Assembly (NCBI RefSeq): GCF_007859765.1 | Contig: NZ_SIHJ01000001.1 | Span: 682,767-746,766 of the forward strand | Direction of reading: 5' to 3' | From: Posidoniimonas corsicana | Lineage (GTDB): Bacteria; Planctomycetota; Planctomycetia; Pirellulales; Lacipirellulaceae | DNA length: 64,000 nt | Shown: piece by piece, positions 37,798 through 46,482 of the stretch | Position numbering within the stretch: position 1 is the stretch's first letter | Layout: the number at the start of each line of letters is the position of its first letter | Made by a program: the position numbers and the translations under genes | The notes under the pieces: model-generated | What the model was told of the DNA's origin: nothing | What the model saw: only the letters and a program-made list of their open reading frames with translations | Database searches by the model: none

Positions 37798-38922
37798 ATG
37801 AACTGCAAACTGTCGGCGGCGATCACGCTCCTCGCTTGCCTCTTCCTCACTCCCAACGCCGCGCTGTCCGCAACCTTTGTTGAGATTGCCAGGTTTGATG
37901 TCTCGGCCTCTGCGGACGCCAACTCCACGTCGTACATCGGCAACAACCCCTCAGCTGTTGCGTGGGATGGACGACAGCTGTTCATCGCCGGGTTCAACTC
38001 GTCGGGCGCTCAGGCGGACACGGCGATCACTGAAATCACCAACGCCGGCGCGGCCGGCCTGAATGTGGCGACGCTCAGTGACTCGTTCGGTGTGCTCTCG
38101 ACTCCCAATCTCCGCGGCTACTCGGGCCTCGACCTGAAGGACTCCACCCTCGCGGCCGCGTACGACGACGGCGGCGCCGACGCCAACGGCATCCAGGCCC
38201 TCGACGCATCGACTCGCACTCAAACTTGGGCCAAGAACGCCCGCGGCGGCAGCGGAGTAGCATTCGACCCAGGCTTCGGCGGCGCCGACCAGGGCGTCGC
38301 CTGGACGACCTTCGGCAGCGGCCGTCGCGCCCTGCAGGACGCCGCTACCGGCGCCGACATCTACGGCACATCCGATGGGATGATCATCAACACTGGCTCG
38401 GGGTCGTTCTGGCGTGACATGGACTTTGACCCTGCCAGCGGCGATCTCTACGCCCGTCGCTCGAACGGCGTGATCATGAGCACTCGCACCGGGGGGAACT
38501 CGGTGACGGCGATCACCGAACTTGTGCCCATCGACACGGGCGCTGATTTCGTTGCCGGGCACATGATCAGCTTCCTTTCAGGGACGCCCGACGGAGACCT
38601 GCTGATCTATAACGATCGCCCTGCGACGCAGTCTAACCAGCCGTTTGCATCGGTGGTGAAGGTGATCGACACAGCCGGCGCCGCCCAGTCTGCAGTATTC
38701 AACCTCATCGGCGGCGGAGTACCCGCCGACGGCAACGGCTACTACGACTTCGACTACGACCCCACCACCAGGACGCTGGCGATCGCCGACTTCGCCAATC
38801 GCAACGTGCACATCTTCGGAGTTGTGCCCGAACCGACTGCGGCCGTGCTGTTGGTTGCTGCGTTCGCCACCGGAGCCACTCAGCGCACGCGACGCGTGGG
38901 TCTGCCGGTGCGGTCGGCGTGA
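37798..38922 (+). CDS. PEP-CTERM exported protein
   Basis: A 374-residue exported protein. The signal peptide is visible in residues 1-25 (KLSAAITLLACLFLTP, then ALSA). The body has repeated beta-propeller-like strands (VAWDGRQLFIAGFN, GVAFDPGFGG, DMDFDPASGDLYARR, DFDYDPTTRTLAIADF). The C-terminus is a sorting tag: VPEP, a hydrophobic helix and a basic QRTRR end, expected to be cut by an exosortase. It is a close relative of the next gene (shared RFDVS, YIGxNPxAVAW, RGYxGL, AAAYDDG), so the pair arose by duplication. The function of the body is unknown; it lacks the dockerin-like insert of its neighbour. Confidence 0.88.
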   Translation: MNCKLSAAITLLACLFLTPNAALSATFVEIARFDVSASADANSTSYIGNNPSAVAWDGRQLFIAGFNSSGAQADTAITEITNAGAAGLNVATLSDSFGVLSTPNLRGYSGLDLKDSTLAAAYDDGGADANGIQALDASTRTQTWAKNARGGSGVAFDPGFGGADQGVAWTTFGSGRRALQDAATGADIYGTSDGMIINTGSGSFWRDMDFDPASGDLYARRSNGVIMSTRTGGNSVTAITELVPIDTGADFVAGHMISFLSGTPDGDLLIYNDRPATQSNQPFASVVKVIDTAGAAQSAVFNLIGGGVPADGNGYYDFDYDPTTRTLAIADFANRNVHIFGVVPEPTAAVLLVAAFATGATQRTRRVGLPVRSA

Positions 38923-38973
38923 CCAGAGTTGGCTACGGCAACAGACTTCACACAATTTGGCCTTAGGTAGACT

Positions 38974-40416
38974 ATGCGACTCCTCCCTTACACACTCGGC
39001 GTCTTGGCCGCGGCCGTCGCGGCCGGCTTCGCCGGTAACGCTAGTGCGATTGAGTTCAACGAGATCGCCAGGTTCGACGTCAGCTATGCCTTCAGCTCCG
39101 ACCTCGACCCGGAAGACACCTCGTTCGACGACAACCCGAAGTACATCGGGACCAACCCCCTGGCGGTGGCCTGGAACGGCAGCAAGCTCTACCTTGCCGG
39201 GCACGACAACTTCGGCACATCGCTGCTTCCGATTGGACTGATCGAAGTGCTGAATCCGACCCGCACCGGGGTCAACGTGCTCGGCGACGCGGACTTCGGC
39301 GCCAAGTTCGGCGACATTTTCCAGCCACAGGGGCGTGGCTACACGGGGCTCGAACTGTCGGGCAGCGGCCTTGCGGCGGCATACGACGATGGCGCCGCGT
39401 CCGCCAACGCGATCCAGCTGTTCGACACCAGCAGTAACTCACTGCAGTGGGACCTCAGCAATGCGGGCATCACTGGGCGGGGCGGTTCGGGCGTCGGATT
39501 TGATCCTGGATTCAACGGATCGGACGCCACCCCCGGCGTCGCGTGGACGCAGTTCGCTAGTGGCCGCCGTGCGTTGCAAGACGCAGACACGGGCGCCAGC
39601 GAGTACCTGCTGGGGTCCGATCCGCTCGGGTTCCAGTGGCTTCCCGACAGCCCGCCGGGGTCTAACTTCGCCCGCGACTTCGCCTTCGACCCCGACACCG
39701 GCGATATGTATGTTCGCCGGAACAACGACATCGACGCCGCCGACCGCTCGGGCGAGAACGACACCACCAACCGTCGCACCATCGTCGACGACCCGACCGA
39801 TGCGGGCGCCTTCAAGCTGGGTCAGAAGATCGAGTTCATCGGGGGCACCGAGGAAGGCGACCTGCTCATCTACAACGACAGCGTCGTCTCGTCTACCGAA
39901 CAGGCCTTTGTCGACGTAGTCAAGGTTGTTGACACGGACGGCGTCGCCAAGACCGCGACGTTCAATCTCCTGGGCGGCCTGACCGGCGCGGACATCGGCG
40001 ACGGCGCCGGGATCTACGACTTCGACTACGACCCGGCCTCCAACACGCTAGCAATAGTCGACTTCGTTAACCGCAACGTCTTCATCTTCGAGGTTGGCGC
40101 CGGCGTCGACGTGCTTGTCGGCGACTACAACGACGACGGGGCCGTCGACGCGGCCGACTACACCATCTGGCGAGACAACGAGGGCGCGAGCGTGTCGCTG
40201 CCAGGCGAGAGCCCCGACGCGGCCACCCCCGGGTTGGTCGACGCCGAGGACTATGCGTTCTGGCGAGGCAACTACGGGGCGGCGGCTGGGGGCAGCCTGC
40301 AGAGCGGCGCCGCCCCGGAGCCCGCCTCCGCTGTCCTCGCCCTGCTCTTGGCGTCATGCACAGCGTGCGGGCGTCTCGGTGACCGCGGGATCCGCAATCA
40401 AAGGACGGGTGCATGA
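38974..40416 (+). CDS. PEP-CTERM exported protein with dockerin-like calcium loops
   Basis: A 480-residue paralogue of the previous gene product. Signal peptide at residues 1-24 (LGVLAAAVAAGFAG). The body has the same strand motifs as its neighbour. Near residue 385 comes a dockerin-like pair, DYNDDGAVDAADYTIWRD and TPGLVDAEDYAFWRGNYGA, then a PEP-CTERM tag (APEPASAVLALLLAS) and a basic tail. The loops probably bind calcium. Its stop overlaps the start of the DUF1559 gene (ATGA), so the two are translationally coupled. Substrate or partner is unknown. Confidence 0.9.
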   Translation: MRLLPYTLGVLAAAVAAGFAGNASAIEFNEIARFDVSYAFSSDLDPEDTSFDDNPKYIGTNPLAVAWNGSKLYLAGHDNFGTSLLPIGLIEVLNPTRTGVNVLGDADFGAKFGDIFQPQGRGYTGLELSGSGLAAAYDDGAASANAIQLFDTSSNSLQWDLSNAGITGRGGSGVGFDPGFNGSDATPGVAWTQFASGRRALQDADTGASEYLLGSDPLGFQWLPDSPPGSNFARDFAFDPDTGDMYVRRNNDIDAADRSGENDTTNRRTIVDDPTDAGAFKLGQKIEFIGGTEEGDLLIYNDSVVSSTEQAFVDVVKVVDTDGVAKTATFNLLGGLTGADIGDGAGIYDFDYDPASNTLAIVDFVNRNVFIFEVGAGVDVLVGDYNDDGAVDAADYTIWRDNEGASVSLPGESPDAATPGLVDAEDYAFWRGNYGAAAGGSLQSGAAPEPASAVLALLLASCTACGRLGDRGIRNQRTGA

Positions 40417-41483
40417 GACTGGAAAGCAAGTCGACTCCGGGCGTCCCGCAGCGCCAATCCGGGTTCACACTGGTCGAGCTGCTGGTGGTCATCGCCATCA
40501 TCGGGGTGCTGATCGCCCTGCTGCTGCCAGCGGTTCAATCCGCCCGGGAAGCAGCGCGACGGAGTTCGTGCAGCAACAACCTTCGTCAGCTGGGCATCGG
40601 TTGCCTCAATTACGCGTCAACGTACAAGGACGCGTTGCCCCCAGGGTTTGCCGGTTGGGAGTTAGACGAGCAGCGCCGCCAGCCGAAGTGGAACTTCACG
40701 AAGAAGAGCATCTTCTCGCGGATCCTTCCGTTTATCGAGGAGCAGGCCGCCTACGACCAGATCGACTTTGAGTACGAGCGGAGCGCAAACCCGTACGATG
40801 ACCCCTCCCAGTCAATCGTCGTTTCGACGTACCTGTGCCCTAGTTGGGACGCGCCGCCGGTGCGCGTGACATCGGAGGACGGCGCCGGAATCGGGTCGTC
40901 GAGCGCCTACGCCTACCAGCACGGCGCCCTGGTCACCTACTCGGGCTGCTCGGGGGCAGACGCCGCCACAATCGCGAGCCTTAGCGGCGGGGGAGGGTAC
41001 TCGCAGGAGGAGATCGACGAGCTGCGCGTTCAGACGCCCTTCGGGCCTGTTTACCGCAACGGCGCGTTTACGTTCGACGTGATAGAACCGCTGCCCAACC
41101 GCTTCTTCGGCAAGGAAGAGCCCCGCAAGCTGCGGCAGATCACCGACGGGACGTCCAACTCGTTCATGATCGGAGAGTTTGTCGACACCCCGTGTGAGAA
41201 CTTCTCGACGTGTCTTGACCGGCCGTGGTTCAACCGGCCGTGGTACCTCGGAGGCTTCCAAAACGCCCCCTACCACCTCAAGGTCCTGCTGAACCAACCC
41301 AACTCCAAGCTCGACAAGTTCTCAGCGCCGTTTGTGCAGCGGCCCTTCAGCAGCCTACACACGGGCGTGGTTCAGTTCGTGTACTGCGATGGCAGCGTAC
41401 GACCGGTTGCCGAGAACATCGACTTCCTGACCTACCTGGGGCTTGGCACTGTCAACGGCGGCGAGATCATCAATGGGCTGTAA
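40413..41483 (+). CDS. DUF1559 type II pseudopilin-like protein
   Basis: A 356-residue planctomycete protein. The N-terminal QSGFTLVELLVVIAIIGVL is a type IV prepilin leader, cut after the Gly by a prepilin peptidase, followed by the hydrophobic helix and LLLPAVQSAREAARRSSCSNN, diagnostic for DUF1559. The C-terminal part has the SLHTGVVQFVYCDGSVR block of the family. The start overlaps the stop of the preceding gene by four bases. These proteins are numerous in planctomycetes and are thought to act in the type II-like secretion or surface machinery; the specific role is unknown. Confidence 0.95.
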   Translation: MRLESKSTPGVPQRQSGFTLVELLVVIAIIGVLIALLLPAVQSAREAARRSSCSNNLRQLGIGCLNYASTYKDALPPGFAGWELDEQRRQPKWNFTKKSIFSRILPFIEEQAAYDQIDFEYERSANPYDDPSQSIVVSTYLCPSWDAPPVRVTSEDGAGIGSSSAYAYQHGALVTYSGCSGADAATIASLSGGGGYSQEEIDELRVQTPFGPVYRNGAFTFDVIEPLPNRFFGKEEPRKLRQITDGTSNSFMIGEFVDTPCENFSTCLDRPWFNRPWYLGGFQNAPYHLKVLLNQPNSKLDKFSAPFVQRPFSSLHTGVVQFVYCDGSVRPVAENIDFLTYLGLGTVNGGEIINGL

Positions 41484-42042
41484 CTCACAACGTCACTCCC
41501 CACGAGGGGCGCTGGCCGCCGTGGCGTTGACCGCCGCATCTATCGTTGGCTGCGGTGGGTCGGACGGCCGGCCCGAGCTGGCCCCGGTTAGTGGCACGGT
41601 AATGCTCAACGAGAGCCCGCTGGCGGTCGGGCAGATCGTCTTCCAGCCGATCAGCGGCGGGCAGCCCGCGGTCGGGCGGCTGTCGGAAGATGGGTCGTTT
41701 ACCCTGGGCACCTACGGCGATGACGACGGCGCAGCCGTAGGACGACACCGAGTGCGTGTTACAAGCTACTCAACCCAGGCTGGGGAATCCGATGCCGAAG
41801 CCAGCGGCGACTCCCTTGGTGAGCTGCTGGTTCCGGAGCGCTACGCCAATTTTTCGACCAGCGGGATTGAGGTCTCAGTGCTCGCCACAGGGAATGCTCC
41901 ATTTGTCATCAAGCTGGAAGACCTTCCCCAAGACGATGAAGACGACGGGCTCGCCGGAGACGACAGCGGTGACGGGCCAAACGGCAGCCTCCCGGCCGGG
42001 CCCGCGCCGGAGGATGCGAATGAACCATCAGCGCAGGAGTAG
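41473..42042 (+). CDS. Exported lipoprotein with regulatory-type beta domain
   Basis: A 189-residue protein starting MGCNSQRHSPRGAL. The signal ends in the lipobox ASIVGC, with the lipid-modified Cys about residue 29. The following domain (APVSGTVMLNESPLAVGQIV, then GQPAVGRLSEDGSFTLGTY and GRHRVRVTSY) is the small beta sandwich common in planctomycete lipoproteins, similar to carboxypeptidase regulatory or transthyretin-like folds. The C-terminus is an acidic Asp/Glu/Pro-rich tail. It overlaps the DUF1559 gene by 11 bases, which supports coupled expression. It resembles the next gene product. Confidence 0.85.
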   Translation: MGCNSQRHSPRGALAAVALTAASIVGCGGSDGRPELAPVSGTVMLNESPLAVGQIVFQPISGGQPAVGRLSEDGSFTLGTYGDDDGAAVGRHRVRVTSYSTQAGESDAEASGDSLGELLVPERYANFSTSGIEVSVLATGNAPFVIKLEDLPQDDEDDGLAGDDSGDGPNGSLPAGPAPEDANEPSAQE

Positions 42043-42511
42043 CACGGACTTGTCGATACCCCGTCAGTTGTACGCAGCAGCCACGACCCTAACGCTTGCT
42101 GCGTTGTTTAGTCCCCTTGGCTGCTCCTCCCACCCCGCCGTGGCGCCGGTGAGCGGCAAGGTCACCCTGGACGGCGAGCCTCTCCGCTTCGGCAGCGTCA
42201 TGTTCCAAGCCGTCAGCGGCGGTCAGCCTGCGACCGGCACGATTCAACAAGACGGTACGTTCTCTTTGTCGACATTCTCCTCGGATGACGGGGCGATCGT
42301 TGGGCAGCACCGCGTGCGGGTGGTCTGCTACAACTCGCAGGACCCAAGCCGACCGGAAGCGTCCGGGCCCGCCGGCGACTCGCTGGGCCAGCTCTTGATT
42401 CCCGAGAAGTACACCTCGCTGGGTGCTAGCGGGCTAACCGCCGATGTTCCAGCGGACGGGCTGAGTGGCCATCAGATCGCACTCGAGTCGGGGAAGGCGG
42501 GGCGTCGATGA
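42020..42511 (+). CDS. Exported lipoprotein, paralogue of the preceding one
   Basis: A 163-residue protein. The ATG at 42020 has GGAGG six bases upstream; another ATG two codons earlier is too close to that site. The signal ends in the lipobox SPLGC. The body (APVSGKVTLDGEPLRFGSVM, then GTIQQDGTFSLSTFSSDDGA and GQHRVRVVCY) is the same small beta domain as in the preceding gene, so the two arose by duplication. It overlaps the preceding gene by 23 bases in another frame, and its stop overlaps the start of the FAD oxidoreductase (ATGA). Confidence 0.85.
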   Translation: MNHQRRSSTDLSIPRQLYAAATTLTLAALFSPLGCSSHPAVAPVSGKVTLDGEPLRFGSVMFQAVSGGQPATGTIQQDGTFSLSTFSSDDGAIVGQHRVRVVCYNSQDPSRPEASGPAGDSLGQLLIPEKYTSLGASGLTADVPADGLSGHQIALESGKAGRR

Positions 42512-44232
42512 GAGTTGCCTTCCACGCAGTCATCTCAGCATCCGTTGCGTCGGCTTGCTGGGCGTCGGCGATCGTCTTGGCTTTCTGCGGCTCGGCTCCG
42601 GGCGAGACAAACTCGCTCGACCAGTTCGACGTAGTCGTCTGCGGCGGCTCAGCGGCGGCGCTCGCTGCTGCCTTCACCGCCGCGGAAGAGGGCGCCCGCG
42701 TAGCACTTCTCGAACCGACGGACTGGATCGGAGGGCAGTTCACCTCCTCCGGTGTTCCCGCGGTTGACGAGGCGTGGCACCGGGTCGTCGATCCCCACAC
42801 AAAGAAGGTTGTTGTTGATGTCGCGGGGATTGCGCGTGACCCGCGGAACATGACGCCGTTCCTGCGGGACACGCTCGCCGAGATCGGGAACCCGGGGAAA
42901 GGCTGGGTGAGCCGATTCTGCTTCCTCCCACGCGTGATACTCGATGAAGCGTTCCTCCCGCGTGAGCGAAGGTTGCATGATCGGCTTACGGTCTTCCGGG
43001 ACACGGTCGTCAAGTCGGTCACCACCGACAAGGCGAACCGTCGGATCACCGGCGTCACAGCCATCCAGCGGTTGCCACGCCCCGGCGTCGCAGCGAACGG
43101 GTACGACCGCCTTCTGTCCGAAGAACTCGCTGACTGGTACTCGGTTGCGCCGTCCGAACGGTTTGATAAACACGTTTACGTCTTCAGCGCAGGCGCCGAC
43201 CGCCAAACCGTCTTCATTGACGCGACCGAGTGGGGAGAGGTCCTGGCCCTTTCCGGGGCAAGCTACCTGATTGGCGCCGAGGATCCCGAGAAGCCTTTGG
43301 CAGGCAGCAGTGCGTGCGGCCAAGCCATCACATTCGGCTTCGTGATGCGGTACCACAGCTCCGCCCAAGAGAAGCACCCAGTCTACCCAACGGCGCCCAA
43401 CCTTGGTTTCGGGAGTTACCGGGACCGTGCCGACGCCTGGGACAAGGTGTGGACGTACCGCCGATTGCTGGCCGATTCGGCCGCCCCCTCGCCGGGCGAC
43501 CTCTCGCTGCAGAACTGGGGGTACCACCCCTCTACCGACGAGTCCGGCAACGACTACCCGTACGGCTATCTGTTCCTTAACAAGCAACAGACCGCCCGCC
43601 AAACCAACGACTGGCGGGGTGGCGTCGACGTGGAAGTACTTGCCGCCGCAGAGCGTCAGGCGTTTGCCTGGCACGACTGGTTCCGCCGCGCGGCGCCTCA
43701 AGACATCGACCCCGACTGCTTCACCATCGACGACAAGGCGTTGGGGACCACCCACGGCTTGTCTAAGGTCCCCTACATCCGGGACACCCGGAGGTCCGTC
43801 GGGCTGGAGGACTTCCTCCTGACGTTCAGCGACATCAGCGGCGCCCAGCCCGCGCAAACCGGGCGTCGATTCGACGATCGCGTTGCCCTTGGCGCGTACG
43901 CCGCGGATATCCACCCGCTAGCCGGCTGTGAGTACAGCGAGCTAGCCCACTCGTCGACCCGATCACTGCTGCCTTACTACATTCCGTACCGCAGCCTCAC
44001 CAATCGGGACTTCGAGAACCTGCTTGTGGCGGGCAAAACCATGGCGCAGACGTTCTTGGCAAACTCGGCCGTACGCCTGCACCCTTCCGAATGGTCCTCG
44101 GGTTGTGCGGCAGGCGCAGCCGCCGCCTACCTTTCAGAGCGGGGGCTCACCAGTGCGGAAGGCCTCCGCGAGATCAACGCAATCCGAGAGATTGTGTCCC
44201 GCCACACCCCCATCGACTGGACGATCGACTGA
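42508..44232 (+). CDS. FAD-dependent oxidoreductase, exported
   Basis: A 574-residue protein with an N-terminal signal-like stretch (residues 1-33) and a FAD-binding Rossmann motif (FDVVVCGGSAAALAAAFTAA, then GARVALLEPTDWIGGQF). It matches the FAD_oxidored family found in planctomycetes and sometimes attached to sugar or polyketide processing. Later blocks (DATEWGEVLALSGASYLIGA; NLLVAGKTMAQTFLANSAVR; HPSEWSSGCAAGAAAAYL) fit that family. Its start overlaps the stop of the lipoprotein gene. It probably acts in the periplasm on the same substrate as the Tat-exported MocA protein that follows. The substrate is unknown. Confidence 0.85.
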   Translation: MRVAFHAVISASVASACWASAIVLAFCGSAPGETNSLDQFDVVVCGGSAAALAAAFTAAEEGARVALLEPTDWIGGQFTSSGVPAVDEAWHRVVDPHTKKVVVDVAGIARDPRNMTPFLRDTLAEIGNPGKGWVSRFCFLPRVILDEAFLPRERRLHDRLTVFRDTVVKSVTTDKANRRITGVTAIQRLPRPGVAANGYDRLLSEELADWYSVAPSERFDKHVYVFSAGADRQTVFIDATEWGEVLALSGASYLIGAEDPEKPLAGSSACGQAITFGFVMRYHSSAQEKHPVYPTAPNLGFGSYRDRADAWDKVWTYRRLLADSAAPSPGDLSLQNWGYHPSTDESGNDYPYGYLFLNKQQTARQTNDWRGGVDVEVLAAAERQAFAWHDWFRRAAPQDIDPDCFTIDDKALGTTHGLSKVPYIRDTRRSVGLEDFLLTFSDISGAQPAQTGRRFDDRVALGAYAADIHPLAGCEYSELAHSSTRSLLPYYIPYRSLTNRDFENLLVAGKTMAQTFLANSAVRLHPSEWSSGCAAGAAAAYLSERGLTSAEGLREINAIREIVSRHTPIDWTID

Positions 44233-44385
44233 GCAGGGTCTCCGTATGCCCGGCCTTGCTCGTTCGAGATCGGGCCTGACCCGCGTCGCCGGCGCGTGCT
44301 TAGCGGCAGATACACGAGTACGACGAATCGCAGGTTCGTCCCGAACAGCATTGAAACTTGCTACCACTCCAGGAGCAGCGTTGCT

Positions 44386-45813
44386 ATGAACGGCCCCACC
44401 CGACGAGATGTGCTGAAATACGGGTCGGCATGCGCCATCGCAGCCATCGGTCCGCGGTTTGCGAGATCGAACGAACGAGCGGACGCGCTCGATCGGCCGG
44501 TACTTGGAATGATCGGTACGGGCATCCGGTTCCAGACGCTGGCGGGCGCGTTCTTCCCAAATGCGGACATCGCCGCAATCTGCGACGTCGACCCCAGCCA
44601 GCTAGCGCTCGGTGTCCAGCGGCTCCAGTCGCTCTCCGGCAGCGGACAGAATGCTGCGCCCACCACCTGCGACGACTACCGGCGAATAATTGATCGAGAC
44701 GACATCGACGCGATCGCGATCGCGACACCGGACCACTGGCATGTGAAGATCGCGATCGAAGCGATGCACGCCGGGAAGGACGTCTACTGCGAGAAGCCGC
44801 TCACCCTGACGATCGACGAAGGGCGCCTGATCGCCGACGCTGTCAAGGAGACCGGACGAGTTGTCCAGGTGGGCGCCCACCAACGCTCGGCGCGTCAGTT
44901 CCAACTCGCCGCCGCGCTGCTGCGCGATGGGCGGGTGGGCCGTCCCCGTCGAGTCACCTGCGCGATCGGCGGCAGTCCGGTTTGCGACCCGCTGCCCAAG
45001 CAATCGGCTCCCGCCGGCATGAACTGGGACCGCTGGCTCGGACCAACACCGGCCGTGGATTACCGGGCGAGTCTAACGCTTCCCGAGTCCGGTTACGGCT
45101 CTCAGTATCCGTACAGCCGGGGGCACGTGCACTTCCGCTGGTGGTACGAGTACGGCGGGGGGAAGATCACCGACTGGGGCGCCCATCACGTTGATATCGC
45201 GTTGTGGGCGTTGGGTGACTCGATCGCATCGGAGATGTCGTACGAGGTAGAACCGCTGCGCGTGGTGCACCCGATCCCGCTTGAGGACGGGCGCCCCACT
45301 GAGGACGACCGCTTTAATGTCGCGACAGAGTTCCACGCGCGGGTGCGATTCGCAAATGGGGTCGAACTGGACGTCGTCGACTCGTCCGACGCGGTGGGCG
45401 TCGACAACGCGATCCTGTTCGAGGGGGACCAGGGCCGCTACCTCGTGAACCGCGGTAAGCTGGTTGGCAAGCCGGTGGAACAGCTCGCCGAAACCGGCTT
45501 GCCGCTGGAAGAGCTGGATGGGATGTATTCCGGCCTCGAGAACGGCGGGGCTCAACTGACCGACCAGGGTCACGAGTTCGTTGTTGAGAAGCACGTGAAG
45601 AACTTCCTGGCATGCCTCAAATCCCGCGCGACGCCGATCTCTGGCGTCGACACGAACCGTCACAACCTCAACGTGTGCCACGCAATCAACGTGGCGCTAC
45701 GACTCGGCAAGCGTGTGACCTTCGATCCCGTAAAGCAGAGCTTCGTCGACGACCCGCTTGCCAACAGCTTCATCGCCCGGCCCTCACGAGCGGGCTACGA
45801 GATTGACGCCTGA
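44386..45813 (+). CDS. Tat-exported Gfo/Idh/MocA family oxidoreductase
   Basis: A 475-residue protein starting MNGPTRRDVLKYGSACAI. The twin-arginine motif (TRRDVLK) indicates Tat export with cofactor bound; the ATG at 44386 has AGGAG upstream. The dehydrogenase part has GMIGTGIRFQ in place of the classic Rossmann glycine pattern, the IAIATPDHWHVKIAIEAM strand and CEKPLTL, the catalytic EKP. Middle segments WDRWLGPTP and ITDWGAHHVDIALWALG are usual in planctomycete exported members. It follows the FAD oxidoreductase with a gap of about 150 bases. A hairpin follows the stop codon. Substrate unknown; a sugar is expected. Confidence 0.92.
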   Translation: MNGPTRRDVLKYGSACAIAAIGPRFARSNERADALDRPVLGMIGTGIRFQTLAGAFFPNADIAAICDVDPSQLALGVQRLQSLSGSGQNAAPTTCDDYRRIIDRDDIDAIAIATPDHWHVKIAIEAMHAGKDVYCEKPLTLTIDEGRLIADAVKETGRVVQVGAHQRSARQFQLAAALLRDGRVGRPRRVTCAIGGSPVCDPLPKQSAPAGMNWDRWLGPTPAVDYRASLTLPESGYGSQYPYSRGHVHFRWWYEYGGGKITDWGAHHVDIALWALGDSIASEMSYEVEPLRVVHPIPLEDGRPTEDDRFNVATEFHARVRFANGVELDVVDSSDAVGVDNAILFEGDQGRYLVNRGKLVGKPVEQLAETGLPLEELDGMYSGLENGGAQLTDQGHEFVVEKHVKNFLACLKSRATPISGVDTNRHNLNVCHAINVALRLGKRVTFDPVKQSFVDDPLANSFIARPSRAGYEIDA

Positions 45814-45818
45814 CGCGC

Positions 45819-45846
45819 GTTAGCGGCGTCTATTGCGCCAGCTAAC
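45819..45846 (+). terminator. Hairpin after the PEP-CTERM/DUF1559/oxidoreductase gene run
   Basis: GTTAGCGGCG pairs with CGCC-A-GCTAAC (one bulged A) around a 7-base loop, starting 6 bases after the stop codon. No T-run follows, so it would be a weak intrinsic or Rho-assisted terminator. Confidence 0.45.
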
Positions 45847-46482
45847 CAGAGGTCCCCACGCGTCGGTCGGCTTCGAGGCAGGTCTTGCGTCGACTTTCGT
45901 GCTCAATCGAGGATTACTGGTCCGACGGGTCTCTCTGCGTCAGCCAACCGCCTCTTGAGCCCGGCCTGCCAAGAGCGATGTGCGATAGATAGGGGTGCCT
46001 TCAATTGTGGGATTTCTCCTACGCTCTCGCCATGCGCGAAACAGTGCCGTGGAGCTCTCGATGCGCACCGCCCATCGACCGCCACCCTGCTGAGAGACCT
46101 GCGCCGAAGCCGTGGAGGCGGTGGCAGGCGCCGATGCGTGAACTGACGTTCAAGGTTGCGCCGCCCCCGGACGGATACATCGATCATGCGTAGTCGCAGC
46201 CGAACGCGGGGCCTTAAGTCGGTGGCTTCCGGCACGGACCGGCCGGCCCCAGTACGGGAGCTTCATTGTAAGGGCAGCCAACTGGCTTTAGGTCCCACCG
46301 CCCTGTTTTCGGCCCCGCTAGTTGACTTTCGCCGTAAGAGCCAACTACCATGAGGGTTCGGTCCTTGGGCGTGCGGCTTGGAACACCGCTCGCTCGTAGT
46401 CCGGGGCAGCACCGTTAGATCGCTCTCCGCGGACTCTCCCACCTAATGGGACCGTCCCCGCCTTAGAATATTGCTACGCGCG
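45847..46482. other. Intergenic stretch with no gene
   Basis: About 640 bases. Short open frames on both strands have no recognisable motif and I see no RNA gene. The promoter of the following gene set should be at the right end; TAGAATAT near 46465 is a possible -10 box but no matching -35 is clear. Confidence 0.45.

Noticed and set aside
42649-43914. A 421-codon minus-strand frame opposite the FAD oxidoreductase
   Set aside because: Shadow of a GC-rich gene; no motif and no ribosome binding site, while the plus-strand frame has a FAD-binding motif.
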